From positions 1 to 28,969 of IMG/VR virus record IMGVR_UViG_3300037189_030060: 28,969 bases of DNA, one strand, 5' to 3'. The notes below the pieces were generated by a model. The model was not told the DNA's origin. It saw only the letters and a list, made by a program, of their open reading frames with translations, and ran no database searches. The position numbers were made by a program, and so were the translations under genes. Position 1 is the stretch's first letter. Each line of letters begins with the position of its first letter. Below are positions 9,791 through 16,415 of this stretch, one piece after another. The stretch comes from a virus.

Positions 9791-10062
9791 TGATTTATAA
9801 AGACTCTGACATATCACAAGATACTCTTGTCCGAAATTTTACTGAATCAATTGATCCAATTGAATTAAAGTGGCATAGAGATGATGAAGATCGAACAATA
9901 GTTTCAATTAATGAAACTGATTGGATGATTCAGTTAGAAAATAGATTACCGCAAAACTTAAATTCACCAGTGTTTATTGCTTGTGGAGAATGGCATAGAG
10001 TAATAAAAGGAACTGGTGAATTAAATGTTAAAATAGTTAAGAGTGATGGATTCTATAAATGA
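9790..10062 (+). CDS. Small cupin-like protein
   Basis: The likely start is ATG 9790 within TAATG, giving 90 residues; a longer in-frame version from 9757 would run 34 bases into the previous gene. The core WHRDDEDRTI ... WMIQLENRLP ... IACGEWHRVIKGTGEL follows the spacing of small phage cupin-type proteins (HRDxxDR near the first barrel motif, QxxxxLP, then xHRxIKG). A single-domain cupin fold is likely; the two conserved His (WHRD and WHRV) could hold a metal, but no substrate can be inferred. It sits in a tight run of structural and head genes. Confidence 0.5.
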   Translation: MIYKDSDISQDTLVRNFTESIDPIELKWHRDDEDRTIVSINETDWMIQLENRLPQNLNSPVFIACGEWHRVIKGTGELNVKIVKSDGFYK

Positions 10063-10063
10063 G

Positions 10064-10663
10064 ATGATAGAAAAACATGGAAAAGTATGGAAAGTTTACT
10101 CCAAGAAGAAGGTAAACGGTAAGAGAAAACTTTTAGGGACTCATCCTACTCGTGAAAAAGCAGTGAATCAATTACAAGCTATTGAAATATCAAAACATGA
10201 GTCTATAGTATTGACATTTTCGCAATTTGTAAATGAAAGAAAAAAAGAATCCTTGAATCCTGTTCAATATAAAGCACCGGAAGGAAGCTCTCGAGATAAG
10301 AAACTAGATAAAGCAAAAGAACTACTTAAATCTGGAAATAAAGAAGAGGCATATCGACTTAGAGATGATATGGAGAAAGCTGAAAGAGAAAAGAGTAATT
10401 GGAAAAATACTCCACGCACGGACTCCAAAGTCAATGAAGCTAAATCGCATAACCTAAGTAAAGAGACTCTTGCTAAGATTAGAAAGGTTGCGACTAAAAA
10501 AGGATATTCATTTGCTGACTTAAAACGTGAATATATCAAAGGATTAGGCGCTTTCTACTCGTCAGGTTCTAGACCGGGAATGAGTGCACACCAATGGGCC
10601 ATGGCCAGAGTAAACTCAGCAGGTCCTAGTAAATCTTGGGCAAATGTTAAAAAAGTAAAATAA
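10064..10663 (+). CDS. Phage protein with internal FSQF motif and DUF5824-like C-terminus
   Basis: I choose ATG 10064, one base after the upstream TGA; ATG 10046 and GTG 10043 are in-frame alternatives that would overlap by about 20 bases. The 199 residues hold three parts. Residues 1-45 are a basic mini-domain (KVWKVYSKKKVNGKRKLLG, then REKAVNQLQAIE) common in phage proteins. Residues 51-58, TFSQFVNE, repeat the capsid-targeting-like motif of the 9218 gene. Residues about 130-199 (LGAFYSSGSRPGMSAHQWAM) match the pattern I know as DUF5824 in phages. The middle is Lys/Glu-rich, probably helical. The arrangement suggests a fusion of two small phage genes. Function unknown; a packaged, DNA-associated head protein is possible. 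Confidence 0.6.
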   Translation: MIEKHGKVWKVYSKKKVNGKRKLLGTHPTREKAVNQLQAIEISKHESIVLTFSQFVNERKKESLNPVQYKAPEGSSRDKKLDKAKELLKSGNKEEAYRLRDDMEKAEREKSNWKNTPRTDSKVNEAKSHNLSKETLAKIRKVATKKGYSFADLKREYIKGLGAFYSSGSRPGMSAHQWAMARVNSAGPSKSWANVKKVK

Positions 10664-10666
10664 TAT

Positions 10667-11215
10667 ATGTTACTTAACGTAAGACAGAATGGATTTATAT
10701 TTAATTTTCCACCTGATTTCTTTGCACCTGAAATCAAGGAAAAATACAAGAAATATTATCAAAGTTTAATACTTCCATATGATACTATTGATGAGTTTAT
10801 GTCAGCAACCGTACAATCGATTGATTTTCCAGGATGGACAATGGATCCAGTTACACAGACTCGCCTGTTTGGTAAGAAACAAGAATATAAAGACTCTACT
10901 CAAGTAGTCGACCTATTTACTAGAGAGTTTACTATAACTTTTAAATTGACTGATGCTTACCTCAATTATTTTATCTTTTTAGAAAACTCTTTAAAGTACT
11001 TAGATTTTTCAAATAAGCAACAGACCTTCTCTCCAATGAGGCTCTCTCTATTAGATAATGAAGGATATTTAGTATCTTCAATTATCTTTAAACGTCCTAT
11101 TCTTAAGGCTCAAGACGGATTTAAACTTTCATATAGTTCAGCAACTCCTGAATTTGCAACATTTACTGCAAAATTCGTCTACTTTGATTTTGATATTGAA
11201 TTAGACTTTAATTAA
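10667..11215 (+). CDS. Tail-tube-fold protein (gp19/gp54-type)
   Basis: A 182-residue protein starting three bases after the previous stop. The sequence IDFPGWTMDPVTQTRLFGKKQEY and the later FTREFTITFKLTDAYLNYF, then SIIFKRPILKAQDGFKLSYS, follows the strand-helix-strand plan of the T4 tail-tube superfamily (gp19 and the tube-initiating gp54/gp48). The C-terminal strand (FTAKFVYFDFDIELDFN) closes the barrel. Length is close to T4 gp19 (163 residues). It could be the main tube or a tube-initiator; the 49-base gap that follows ends the structural run. Family-level confidence is moderate, and assignment to a specific T4 gene is weak. Confidence 0.5.
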   Translation: MLLNVRQNGFIFNFPPDFFAPEIKEKYKKYYQSLILPYDTIDEFMSATVQSIDFPGWTMDPVTQTRLFGKKQEYKDSTQVVDLFTREFTITFKLTDAYLNYFIFLENSLKYLDFSNKQQTFSPMRLSLLDNEGYLVSSIIFKRPILKAQDGFKLSYSSATPEFATFTAKFVYFDFDIELDFN

Positions 11216-11264
11216 AAACCTACAGATAACTTTAGAGTATATTATATCAAAATAATCAAGTATT
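11216..11264 (+). promoter_or_regulatory. Spacer before the sulfation/glycosylation cassette
   Basis: This 49-base A/T-rich spacer separates the tube-like gene from the first gene of the cassette and is the only gap of any size near it. It contains TATATTATATCAAAATAATC, which could host a promoter, but no element stands out as clearly as those at 6179-6273 or 23218-23333. No Shine-Dalgarno sequence precedes the TTG start. Confidence 0.2.
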
Positions 11265-11708
11265 TTGATCATTAATATTACAGGCCAGGCAGGATCTGGT
11301 AAAACGACTCTCTCTAATGAGATAGCTAAACTCGTAAAGAATCCCATCCTTATTGATGGAGACGAACTCAGAGAAATATTCGTAAATAAGGATTATAGCG
11401 AAGAGGGCAGGCGTAAAAATATTACAAATGCATATAATATTGCTCGGTTCCTCGACAAGAAAGGATTTACTCCAATTATTGCCCTAATCAGCCCATATCT
11501 AGATTTACGCGAAGAGCTTAAAGCACAAGCAAAGGTCGCAGAAATCTATTTAACTACTTCTCAAATCCGAGGTAGAGAAAAATTCTTTGCACCAAACTAT
11601 GTTGCACCACTTGAAGATTTCCTATCTGTAAATACTGATCAAGAGTTAGATACATGTATCGATTCTATTCTATTATACATAATCAAGACACATGGGAAAA
11701 AAGGTTAA
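11265..11708 (+). CDS. cysC: Short adenylylsulfate (APS) kinase-like protein
   Basis: A 147-residue P-loop kinase with a TTG start and no nearby Met alternative. Visible motifs match APS kinase: Walker A GQAGSGKTT (7-15), IDGDELR (30-36) for the conserved LDGDxxR, EGRRKNI (47-53) for the DRxENI motif, and ISPY (75-78) before LRE. APS kinase phosphorylates APS with ATP to make PAPS, the sulfate donor. The protein is shorter than bacterial CysC (about 200 residues): the KGLYKKARAGEI lid region is replaced by RGREKFFAPNYVAPLEDF. Similar short forms occur in marine phages as I recall. It overlaps the next gene by 17 bases. The sulfotransferase in the same operon supports PAPS synthesis; a different small-molecule kinase remains possible. 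Confidence 0.7.
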   Translation: MIINITGQAGSGKTTLSNEIAKLVKNPILIDGDELREIFVNKDYSEEGRRKNITNAYNIARFLDKKGFTPIIALISPYLDLREELKAQAKVAEIYLTTSQIRGREKFFAPNYVAPLEDFLSVNTDQELDTCIDSILLYIIKTHGKKG

Positions 11709-12144
11709 GATTAGATATAATCACAATGCGGGTGAAAGCCAGTTAAAGTGGAGAGTTGTAATTGATGGGCACGAACACCTTGCAGCAAATATTGATGTTC
11801 TTGTTCCAAGCGTGACAACTGACGATTTTATTGAAGGAGTTGGAAAAAAGTTCCATATTAGTTGTGAACCTGACCTAATTGTTTGGGAGGGGGATAAAGT
11901 TATCCTACGTGATAGTGCTAAGTGGATAAGTCATAAGCGACACCTTTTAAAGTCACTGACTTATAGGATTTACTCATCATGTATCACAGCACTAATTGCA
12001 TCCCTTATTTTAGGAGATAATCGGATCGGCTTCTCAATTGGGGTTGCTGATTTCTTAATTAAGATATTTACATACTATATTCACGAAAGAATCTGGTACC
12101 ATATTCCTTTTGGAATTCAAAAAGTAAAAAAAGAGAGACTATGA
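11692..12144 (+). CDS. DUF2061-type membrane protein with N-terminal accessory domain
   Basis: A 150-residue protein. Residues 1-80 form a soluble beta-rich domain (KVKIRYNHNAGESQLKWRV, then FIEGVGKKFHISCEPDLIVW) that I have seen beside phage CysC and nucleotidyltransferase genes but cannot name. Residues about 85-145 (KSLTYRIYSSCITALIASLI, then FSIGVADFLIKIFTYYIHER and IWYHIPFGI) match DUF2061, with two hydrophobic membrane spans and the characteristic YYxHERxW ending. DUF2061 proteins often neighbour sulfate-activation genes in bacteria. The start overlaps the kinase by 17 bases and the stop overlaps the next ATG (ATGA), implying translational coupling. A membrane anchor or partner for the sulfur enzymes is inferred. 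Confidence 0.65.
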   Translation: MGKKVKIRYNHNAGESQLKWRVVIDGHEHLAANIDVLVPSVTTDDFIEGVGKKFHISCEPDLIVWEGDKVILRDSAKWISHKRHLLKSLTYRIYSSCITALIASLILGDNRIGFSIGVADFLIKIFTYYIHERIWYHIPFGIQKVKKERL

Positions 12145-12569
12145 CGTATAATATGTTTATCGGTCGCTATCAAGCACCACACAAAGGTCACATGACCATC
12201 TTTAATGAATACTTAGAAAAGGGTTTACCTGTGCTAATTGCAATTAGAGACGTTGAACCCGATGCAAACAATCCATTTACTGCAAATGAAGTTTTACAAG
12301 TATGGGCACAAATCTATGCAAATAATCCTCTCGTTAAAATCATTATCATACCAGATATTGCTAGTGTAAACTATGGAAGAGGTGTTGGTTATGAAGTAAC
12401 TGAGATAAAGGTTAGCACGGCAATCGCTAATGTATCTGCAACTGAAATTAGACGACAAATAGTTTCTGGTGAAACAGATTGGAAATGGTTAGTCGATCCA
12501 AAAGCACATGATCTTCTTGAAAAATTATTAAAAAATAAACAAACCAATGGCAAAGAAACAAACAAGTAA
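12141..12569 (+). CDS. HxGH-type nucleotidyltransferase (cytidylyl/adenylyltransferase-like)
   Basis: A 142-residue protein with GRYQAPHKGH at 8-17, the HxGH nucleotide-binding signature, and VSATEIRR at about 98-105, the ISSTxIR motif that contacts the triphosphate. PDIASVNYGRGVGYEV lies between them. Such single-domain enzymes transfer AMP or CMP from a nucleoside triphosphate to a phosphate or acid group. The GRxQPFHxGH form is shared with NMN adenylyltransferases, so NAD metabolism is one option. The coupling with an APS-kinase-like gene raises the possibility that it activates a cassette substrate, perhaps sulfate or a sugar phosphate. The substrate cannot be read from the sequence. Starts in ATGA overlap with the DUF2061 gene. 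Confidence 0.65.
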   Translation: MTYNMFIGRYQAPHKGHMTIFNEYLEKGLPVLIAIRDVEPDANNPFTANEVLQVWAQIYANNPLVKIIIIPDIASVNYGRGVGYEVTEIKVSTAIANVSATEIRRQIVSGETDWKWLVDPKAHDLLEKLLKNKQTNGKETNK

Positions 12570-13437
12570 ATTTTCAGTATTCCACCTAGAGGGTGGTCTT
12601 GGAAAACATATCGCAGCAACGGCAGTTGCTAAGTGTATTAAAAATAATCATCCTGATCGCGAACTAATTATTGTTTGTGCATATCCTGAAATCTTCTTAA
12701 ACTTACCTTTTGTGGATAGAGTTTATAGAATCGGCGGAACGCCATACTTCTATAAAGATTTTATTGATGGAAAGGACAGCTTAATCTTTAAGCATGAACC
12801 TTATTTTACAAGCGAACATATCCATAAAGAGTTGCCTCTAATTGAAAACTGGTGTAAGTTATATAATTTAGAATTTTCAGGAGAATCTCCTGAATTAATA
12901 TTTAATATTCGTCAACAACAATATGGATTCAAGAAATGGAAGAGAGATCGACCGATTGCTGTAATCCAGACGAATGGCGGGCCTCTAACTGAACAGCCAT
13001 ATCTTTATTCATGGACTAGAGATATCCCTTCTCATATTTCAAATGAGGTAGTAGCATATCTTAATCAAAACTATCACGTTATTCAAATATGTAGAGCACC
13101 AGAGCAGGCTATTCCTGGAGCAGAGGCTATTTTTGAACCGATGTCAAACATGGAGTTATTATCACTGCTTCTTTTATCAGAAAAGAGGGTCCTAATCGAT
13201 TCAAGTATCCAACATGCAGCGGCTGCTCTAAACCTAAAATCCACAGTATTATGGGTAGGCACATCGCCTAAGATATTTGGATATGAATTACATAATAATA
13301 TTGTAGCTCAGCTTCCAAGCGAAGTTAAATTACCAGATAGTTATCTATTTGACTATAACTTTCATGGTGCAAATCATGAGTGCCCACTACTTGACCTAAA
13401 TATCTTTGACTCAGCTGAAATCTTAAATTCAATATAA
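12547..13437 (+). CDS. GT9-like (heptosyltransferase-type) glycosyltransferase
   Basis: A 296-residue protein with an N-terminal HLEGGLGKH loop (13-21), the glycine-rich start of GT-B folds, followed by a LIIVCAYPEIF strand and VDRVYRIG. The C-terminal half contains LIDSSIQHAAAAL (about 216-228) and VLWVGTSPKIFGYELHNN, matching the nucleotide-sugar site of GT9 (ADP-heptose:LPS heptosyltransferase-like) enzymes. It is shorter than typical cellular GT9 members (about 330-350), chiefly in the linker. The start overlaps the previous gene by 23 bases, and the stop shares a base with the next ATG (TAATG). Acceptor unknown: host surface glycan or a virion protein. Confidence 0.65.
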   Translation: MAKKQTSKFSVFHLEGGLGKHIAATAVAKCIKNNHPDRELIIVCAYPEIFLNLPFVDRVYRIGGTPYFYKDFIDGKDSLIFKHEPYFTSEHIHKELPLIENWCKLYNLEFSGESPELIFNIRQQQYGFKKWKRDRPIAVIQTNGGPLTEQPYLYSWTRDIPSHISNEVVAYLNQNYHVIQICRAPEQAIPGAEAIFEPMSNMELLSLLLLSEKRVLIDSSIQHAAAALNLKSTVLWVGTSPKIFGYELHNNIVAQLPSEVKLPDSYLFDYNFHGANHECPLLDLNIFDSAEILNSI

Positions 13438-14072
13438 TGGATTTTACGTATCGTCCAGTAAACATCAACGAGTATTTTGACAAGATCTTATACATTAACA
13501 TGGATAAGGATGTCTCCCGTAATCTAGGTATGATTCAGCAGTTTGAAAAGTTTGGAATTACTAATTTTCAAAGGATTGCAGGCAGCGACTTAATCGATTT
13601 GTCTGAGCCGATCACCTATCGTAACTTTATAAAGAACGATGAAAAGTATGTTAAGGGTCAGCTCGGTTGTAGAAGAGCACACCTTAATGCAGTCAAGTAT
13701 GCTAAGGTTCATGGATACAGCAGAGTCCTGATTCTAGAGGATGATATTGAATTCTTAGTAGATCCAAACGAACTTCTTACTATCAATCAAGAGATACTTA
13801 ATGATTGGGACATGCTCTACTTTGGTGGACTTGTTGAACCATTTTTTAGAAACCAAATAGTGTGTGCCCATGCATATGGAGTCTCTGCAAACCTATATGA
13901 TGATATTTTAGAGATGGGAGAACACTCTGGTATGGAAATCGACAACTTCTATGCTAAAGTAATTCAACACATGAGTTACAATCATACCTCAATAGGAAAG
14001 TATCGTATTCGAATAGTTCAGCCATTTAATCAAATAGTGCAAAATAAAAATTACGAATCCAACATATTATGA
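13437..14072 (+). CDS. GT25-like glycosyltransferase
   Basis: A 211-residue protein of the GT25 (LPS beta-galactosyltransferase) family. It has the N-terminal KILYINMDKDVSRNLGM strand-loop, with the later FQRIAGSDL, GQLGCRRAHLNAVKYA (about 74-89), and VLILEDDIEF with EDD at 101-103, the metal-binding acidic motif of the family. The C-terminus is short. GT25 members add a hexose to LPS or capsule, and related enzymes glycosylate collagen Hyl residues in eukaryotes. It is coupled to its neighbours by TAATG and ATGA overlaps. A role in sugar addition within this cassette is well supported; donor and acceptor are not visible. Confidence 0.7.
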   Translation: MDFTYRPVNINEYFDKILYINMDKDVSRNLGMIQQFEKFGITNFQRIAGSDLIDLSEPITYRNFIKNDEKYVKGQLGCRRAHLNAVKYAKVHGYSRVLILEDDIEFLVDPNELLTINQEILNDWDMLYFGGLVEPFFRNQIVCAHAYGVSANLYDDILEMGEHSGMEIDNFYAKVIQHMSYNHTSIGKYRIRIVQPFNQIVQNKNYESNIL

Positions 14073-14884
14073 AACAGTTATTCTTTCAATCCTCTCTACC
14101 TAGAGCCGGCTCAACTCTCCTACAAAACATTATTGGTCAGAATCCAGACTTCTATGTTACTCCTACTTCAGGTGTCCTAGAATTAGTCTATGCTGCCAGA
14201 AACAATTACACTAACTCTCCTGAGTTTAAAGCACAGGACTCATCCCTAATGCGATCTGGTTTTACTCAGTTCTGTCATGATGGAGTATTAGGATTCTTTA
14301 ATGGCGTAACTGATAAGCAGTATGTCCTAGATAAGAGCAGAGGTTGGGGAGTACACCATGGCTTCCTAAATTCGTTCTATCCTGAGCCTAAGATTATCTG
14401 TATGGTTAGGGATCTTAGAGGAATCTTTGCATCAATGGAGAAAAACTTTCGTAAGAATCAACACTTGGATTCAGGAATTGTAAATCATGCAAACATGACA
14501 GGTACTAGTACTGAAAAAAGAATAGATATTTGGGCTGCAGGTCAACCAGTAGGATTAGCTATTGAGCGACTACAACAAGTATTTAAGGAAGGAGTCGATA
14601 AAAAGATGCTCTTTATTAAATATGAAGACTTGGCAAAGAATCCTATACCAGAAATGAAGAAGATTTACGAGTATCTTAGTCTACCTTATTTTGATCATGA
14701 TTTTGATAATATAGAACAGATCACACAAGAAGACGATGCGGTGTATGGAATGTATGGAGATCACCAAATTCGTAAAAAGCTTGAACCTTTAAAAACTGAC
14801 TATAAAGAAGTATTGGGTCAAGGTGCCTGCAATTGGATTAAGACTAACTACAAGTGGTTCTATGACGAGTTTAAGTATTATTGA
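14069..14884 (+). CDS. PAPS-dependent sulfotransferase
   Basis: A 271-residue P-loop-like sulfotransferase. The 5'-phosphosulfate loop is LPRAGST (10-16), and the 3'-phosphate site is CMVRDLRGIFASMEKNF (about 112-128), with Arg and Ser in the expected positions. LFIKYEDLAKNP (about 190) is the third conserved strand, followed by a helix before the C-terminal acidic segment. Length is normal for the family. The enzyme would move sulfate from PAPS to a hydroxyl on a glycan or protein, using PAPS made by the APS-kinase-like gene upstream. It is the last gene of the cassette, and its stop overlaps the 3' end of the convergent gene by seven bases. Confidence 0.8.
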   Translation: MKQLFFQSSLPRAGSTLLQNIIGQNPDFYVTPTSGVLELVYAARNNYTNSPEFKAQDSSLMRSGFTQFCHDGVLGFFNGVTDKQYVLDKSRGWGVHHGFLNSFYPEPKIICMVRDLRGIFASMEKNFRKNQHLDSGIVNHANMTGTSTEKRIDIWAAGQPVGLAIERLQQVFKEGVDKKMLFIKYEDLAKNPIPEMKKIYEYLSLPYFDHDFDNIEQITQEDDAVYGMYGDHQIRKKLEPLKTDYKEVLGQGACNWIKTNYKWFYDEFKYY

Positions 14885-15357
14885 CGAGGACCTGGCTCGA
14901 TCTCTGTTCTAGCTTGAGTGTCAATATTTCCAACAAATGTAATCATCAAGTTTTCAAACTCTCCACTAATTTCTGAAAATGGAACCTTTACTAGTTTAGA
15001 ATTAGCTCGTCTAAGACTTGGTGGAGAGGCAAGTGCGTTTTTTTGATTGCCTAATCTAACAGTTACTGTAGTTGGAGTAAAATAGATTGATCCAAGGGTA
15101 GGTGTGCGCTCTTGTCCAATTATAGTTGCTACATATTGCTGAAGAGCTGAATAAACATCTAAGAAACCAAGTCTATCTATCCCTGCGCGTTCAGATATCA
15201 CAACTGATGTTGTATAAGTTACATCCCCTGCAATAACATACTTAAGTCTACCTAAATAGAGTGCTTGAGGTCTATGTGCAGGTCCTCTTTCGGCTAATTG
15301 AGCGGGCACCCTAACTGATATAATATTTAAACTGTCAAAATTTATAATTTCTGTCAT
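14878..15357 (-). CDS. Unrecognised 159-residue protein at the end of the fibre operon
   Basis: I do not recognise this family. The protein is beta-rich, with VRVPAQLAERGPAHRPQALY near the N-terminus and long amphipathic strands (YFTPTTVTVRLGNQ), and a Pro-terminated tail. There is no signal peptide or membrane segment. It is the last gene of the minus-strand fibre block, 17 bases below the 338-residue repeat fibre, so a fibre cap, accessory or assembly factor is plausible. The 17-base spacer includes AAAATAAGG but nothing convincing as a promoter. The 3' end overlaps the sulfotransferase stop by seven bases. Confidence 0.55.
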   Translation of the reverse strand: MTEIINFDSLNIISVRVPAQLAERGPAHRPQALYLGRLKYVIAGDVTYTTSVVISERAGIDRLGFLDVYSALQQYVATIIGQERTPTLGSIYFTPTTVTVRLGNQKNALASPPSLRRANSKLVKVPFSEISGEFENLMITFVGNIDTQARTEIEPGPRQ

Positions 15358-15374
15358 TTCCTAATCCTTATTTT

Positions 15375-16391
15375 TTATACAATACATAGTTTTCCGTGAT
15401 CACTCCATACCATTCCAGCACAGAGTCCAGCTGAAGTAGTTGGAATACACTTAATTGATAAACAGTTAACAAATGTTGTGCATGAAGTATCTGCTGTAAT
15501 GCCAGAACCGATTATAAAAGTACAGCTAAGTGAATTTGTATTATTACTGTCCCCTCCAAGTATTCCAGAATAATGTCCACTTGCTATATTACCATATCCT
15601 CCACTAACACTTGAATAACATCCACTAGTAGTATTACCAGATCCTCCACTAACCGTCGAGTAATTTCCACTTGCAGTATTGTTCCGGCCTCCGCCAACAG
15701 TTGATGGATAATATCCACTTGCAGTATTACTATATCCTCCACTAACAGTTGCATAATAGTATCCGCTTGCTGAGTTACCATATCCTCCACCAACAGTCGC
15801 ACTACAGTATCCGCTTGCTGAGTTACCATATCCTCCACCAACTGTTGCCTGATAACCAGAGGCAGTATTAAGTACTCCGCCAGAAACGGTAGAACCAATT
15901 CCGCTAGCACTATTACTATATCCTCCAGAAACAGTAGTTGAGATATCTATAGCTGAGTTAGTGTATCCTCCACTAACTGTTGAATAGTCAGATAGGGCTG
16001 TGTTATATGCTCCTCCACCAACTACTGAATAGTATCCACTTGAAGTATTTACATATCCTCCAGAAACAGTAGATAAGTCAAAGTTTACAGTATTATTATA
16101 TCCTCCTGAGATATTTGAGCCATATCCGCTAGCTGTGTTTGTGTAACCAAATACTGTTGAATAGTCTCCACTTGCAGTGTTACTTGTACTTATTCTATAT
16201 GTTGAGTATGTTCCTGAACCAGTATCGACTACTCTACTTTCCAGTAGTGTCACAGTTCCGCTTGAGTCCATTTTGGAAAGAGCACCGGCTGTGTCCAAGT
16301 TAAATCCAACAAAGTAACTACCTGCAGCGATTTGACTACAGTCAATTGCGGCAAATGATACTTTAGGCATTTCCATTCCTGATCCGTACAT
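15375..16391 (-). CDS. Tail fibre with YadA-like beta-roll repeats (short paralogue)
   Basis: The 338-residue product opens with VSFAAIDCSQIAAGSYFVGF and SSGTVTLLE, a phage tail-protein N-terminus that probably docks to the baseplate or partner fibre. Residues about 66-278 hold roughly 14 repeats of about 15 residues, of the form STVSGGYxNTASGxY, resembling the YadA-head left-handed beta-roll of trimeric adhesins. The last 60 residues (CTTFVNCLSIKCIPTTSAGL, then GMVWSDHGKLCIV) are shared with the C-terminus of the 1502-residue fibre upstream. Start is the ATG at 16391; Met5 and Met7 are possible alternatives. A trimeric receptor-binding or side fibre is inferred. Confidence 0.75.
   Translation of the reverse strand: MYGSGMEMPKVSFAAIDCSQIAAGSYFVGFNLDTAGALSKMDSSGTVTLLESRVVDTGSGTYSTYRISTSNTASGDYSTVFGYTNTASGYGSNISGGYNNTVNFDLSTVSGGYVNTSSGYYSVVGGGAYNTALSDYSTVSGGYTNSAIDISTTVSGGYSNSASGIGSTVSGGVLNTASGYQATVGGGYGNSASGYCSATVGGGYGNSASGYYYATVSGGYSNTASGYYPSTVGGGRNNTASGNYSTVSGGSGNTTSGCYSSVSGGYGNIASGHYSGILGGDSNNTNSLSCTFIIGSGITADTSCTTFVNCLSIKCIPTTSAGLCAGMVWSDHGKLCIV
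15560..16195 (-). repeat. Tandem 45-48-base coding repeats (about 14 units)
   Basis: In-frame repeats within the short fibre gene, phased with codons. On the plus strand the recurring core is TATCCTCCACCAACAGT joined to CCGCTTGCTGAGTTACC or variants. Each unit codes for one beta-roll turn. Confidence 0.8.
15758..15842 (-). repeat. Perfect 37-base direct repeat, 48-base period
   Basis: Bases 15758-15794 and 15806-15842 are identical over 37 bases (beginning AGTATCCGCTTGCTGAG), 48 bases apart. Other units of the array are far more diverged, so this pair looks like a recent unit duplication. Confidence 0.8.
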
Positions 16392-16415
16392 TTATTGTTC
16401 TTTATTTTTATTTAT
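16392..16415 (-). promoter_or_regulatory. AT-rich spacer with AAATAAATAAA element
   Basis: The 24-base gap between the two repeat fibres reads, on the minus strand, ATAAATAAAAATAAAG followed by AACAATAA and the ATG. It repeats the AAATAAATAAA word seen at other gene starts. It could be a promoter for the short fibre or merely an A-rich translation-initiation region of the Bacteroidota type. Confidence 0.3.

Noticed and set aside
9606-9800. Plus-strand frame inside the 9218 gene
   Set aside because: It is entirely in another frame of a gene with clear motifs (RHNC, GYWAC) and has no recognisable content.
12547-14072. Host LPS biosynthesis operon picked up by contamination
   Set aside because: The glycosyltransferases overlap their neighbours in the same way as the phage genes and lie between phage structural genes on both sides.
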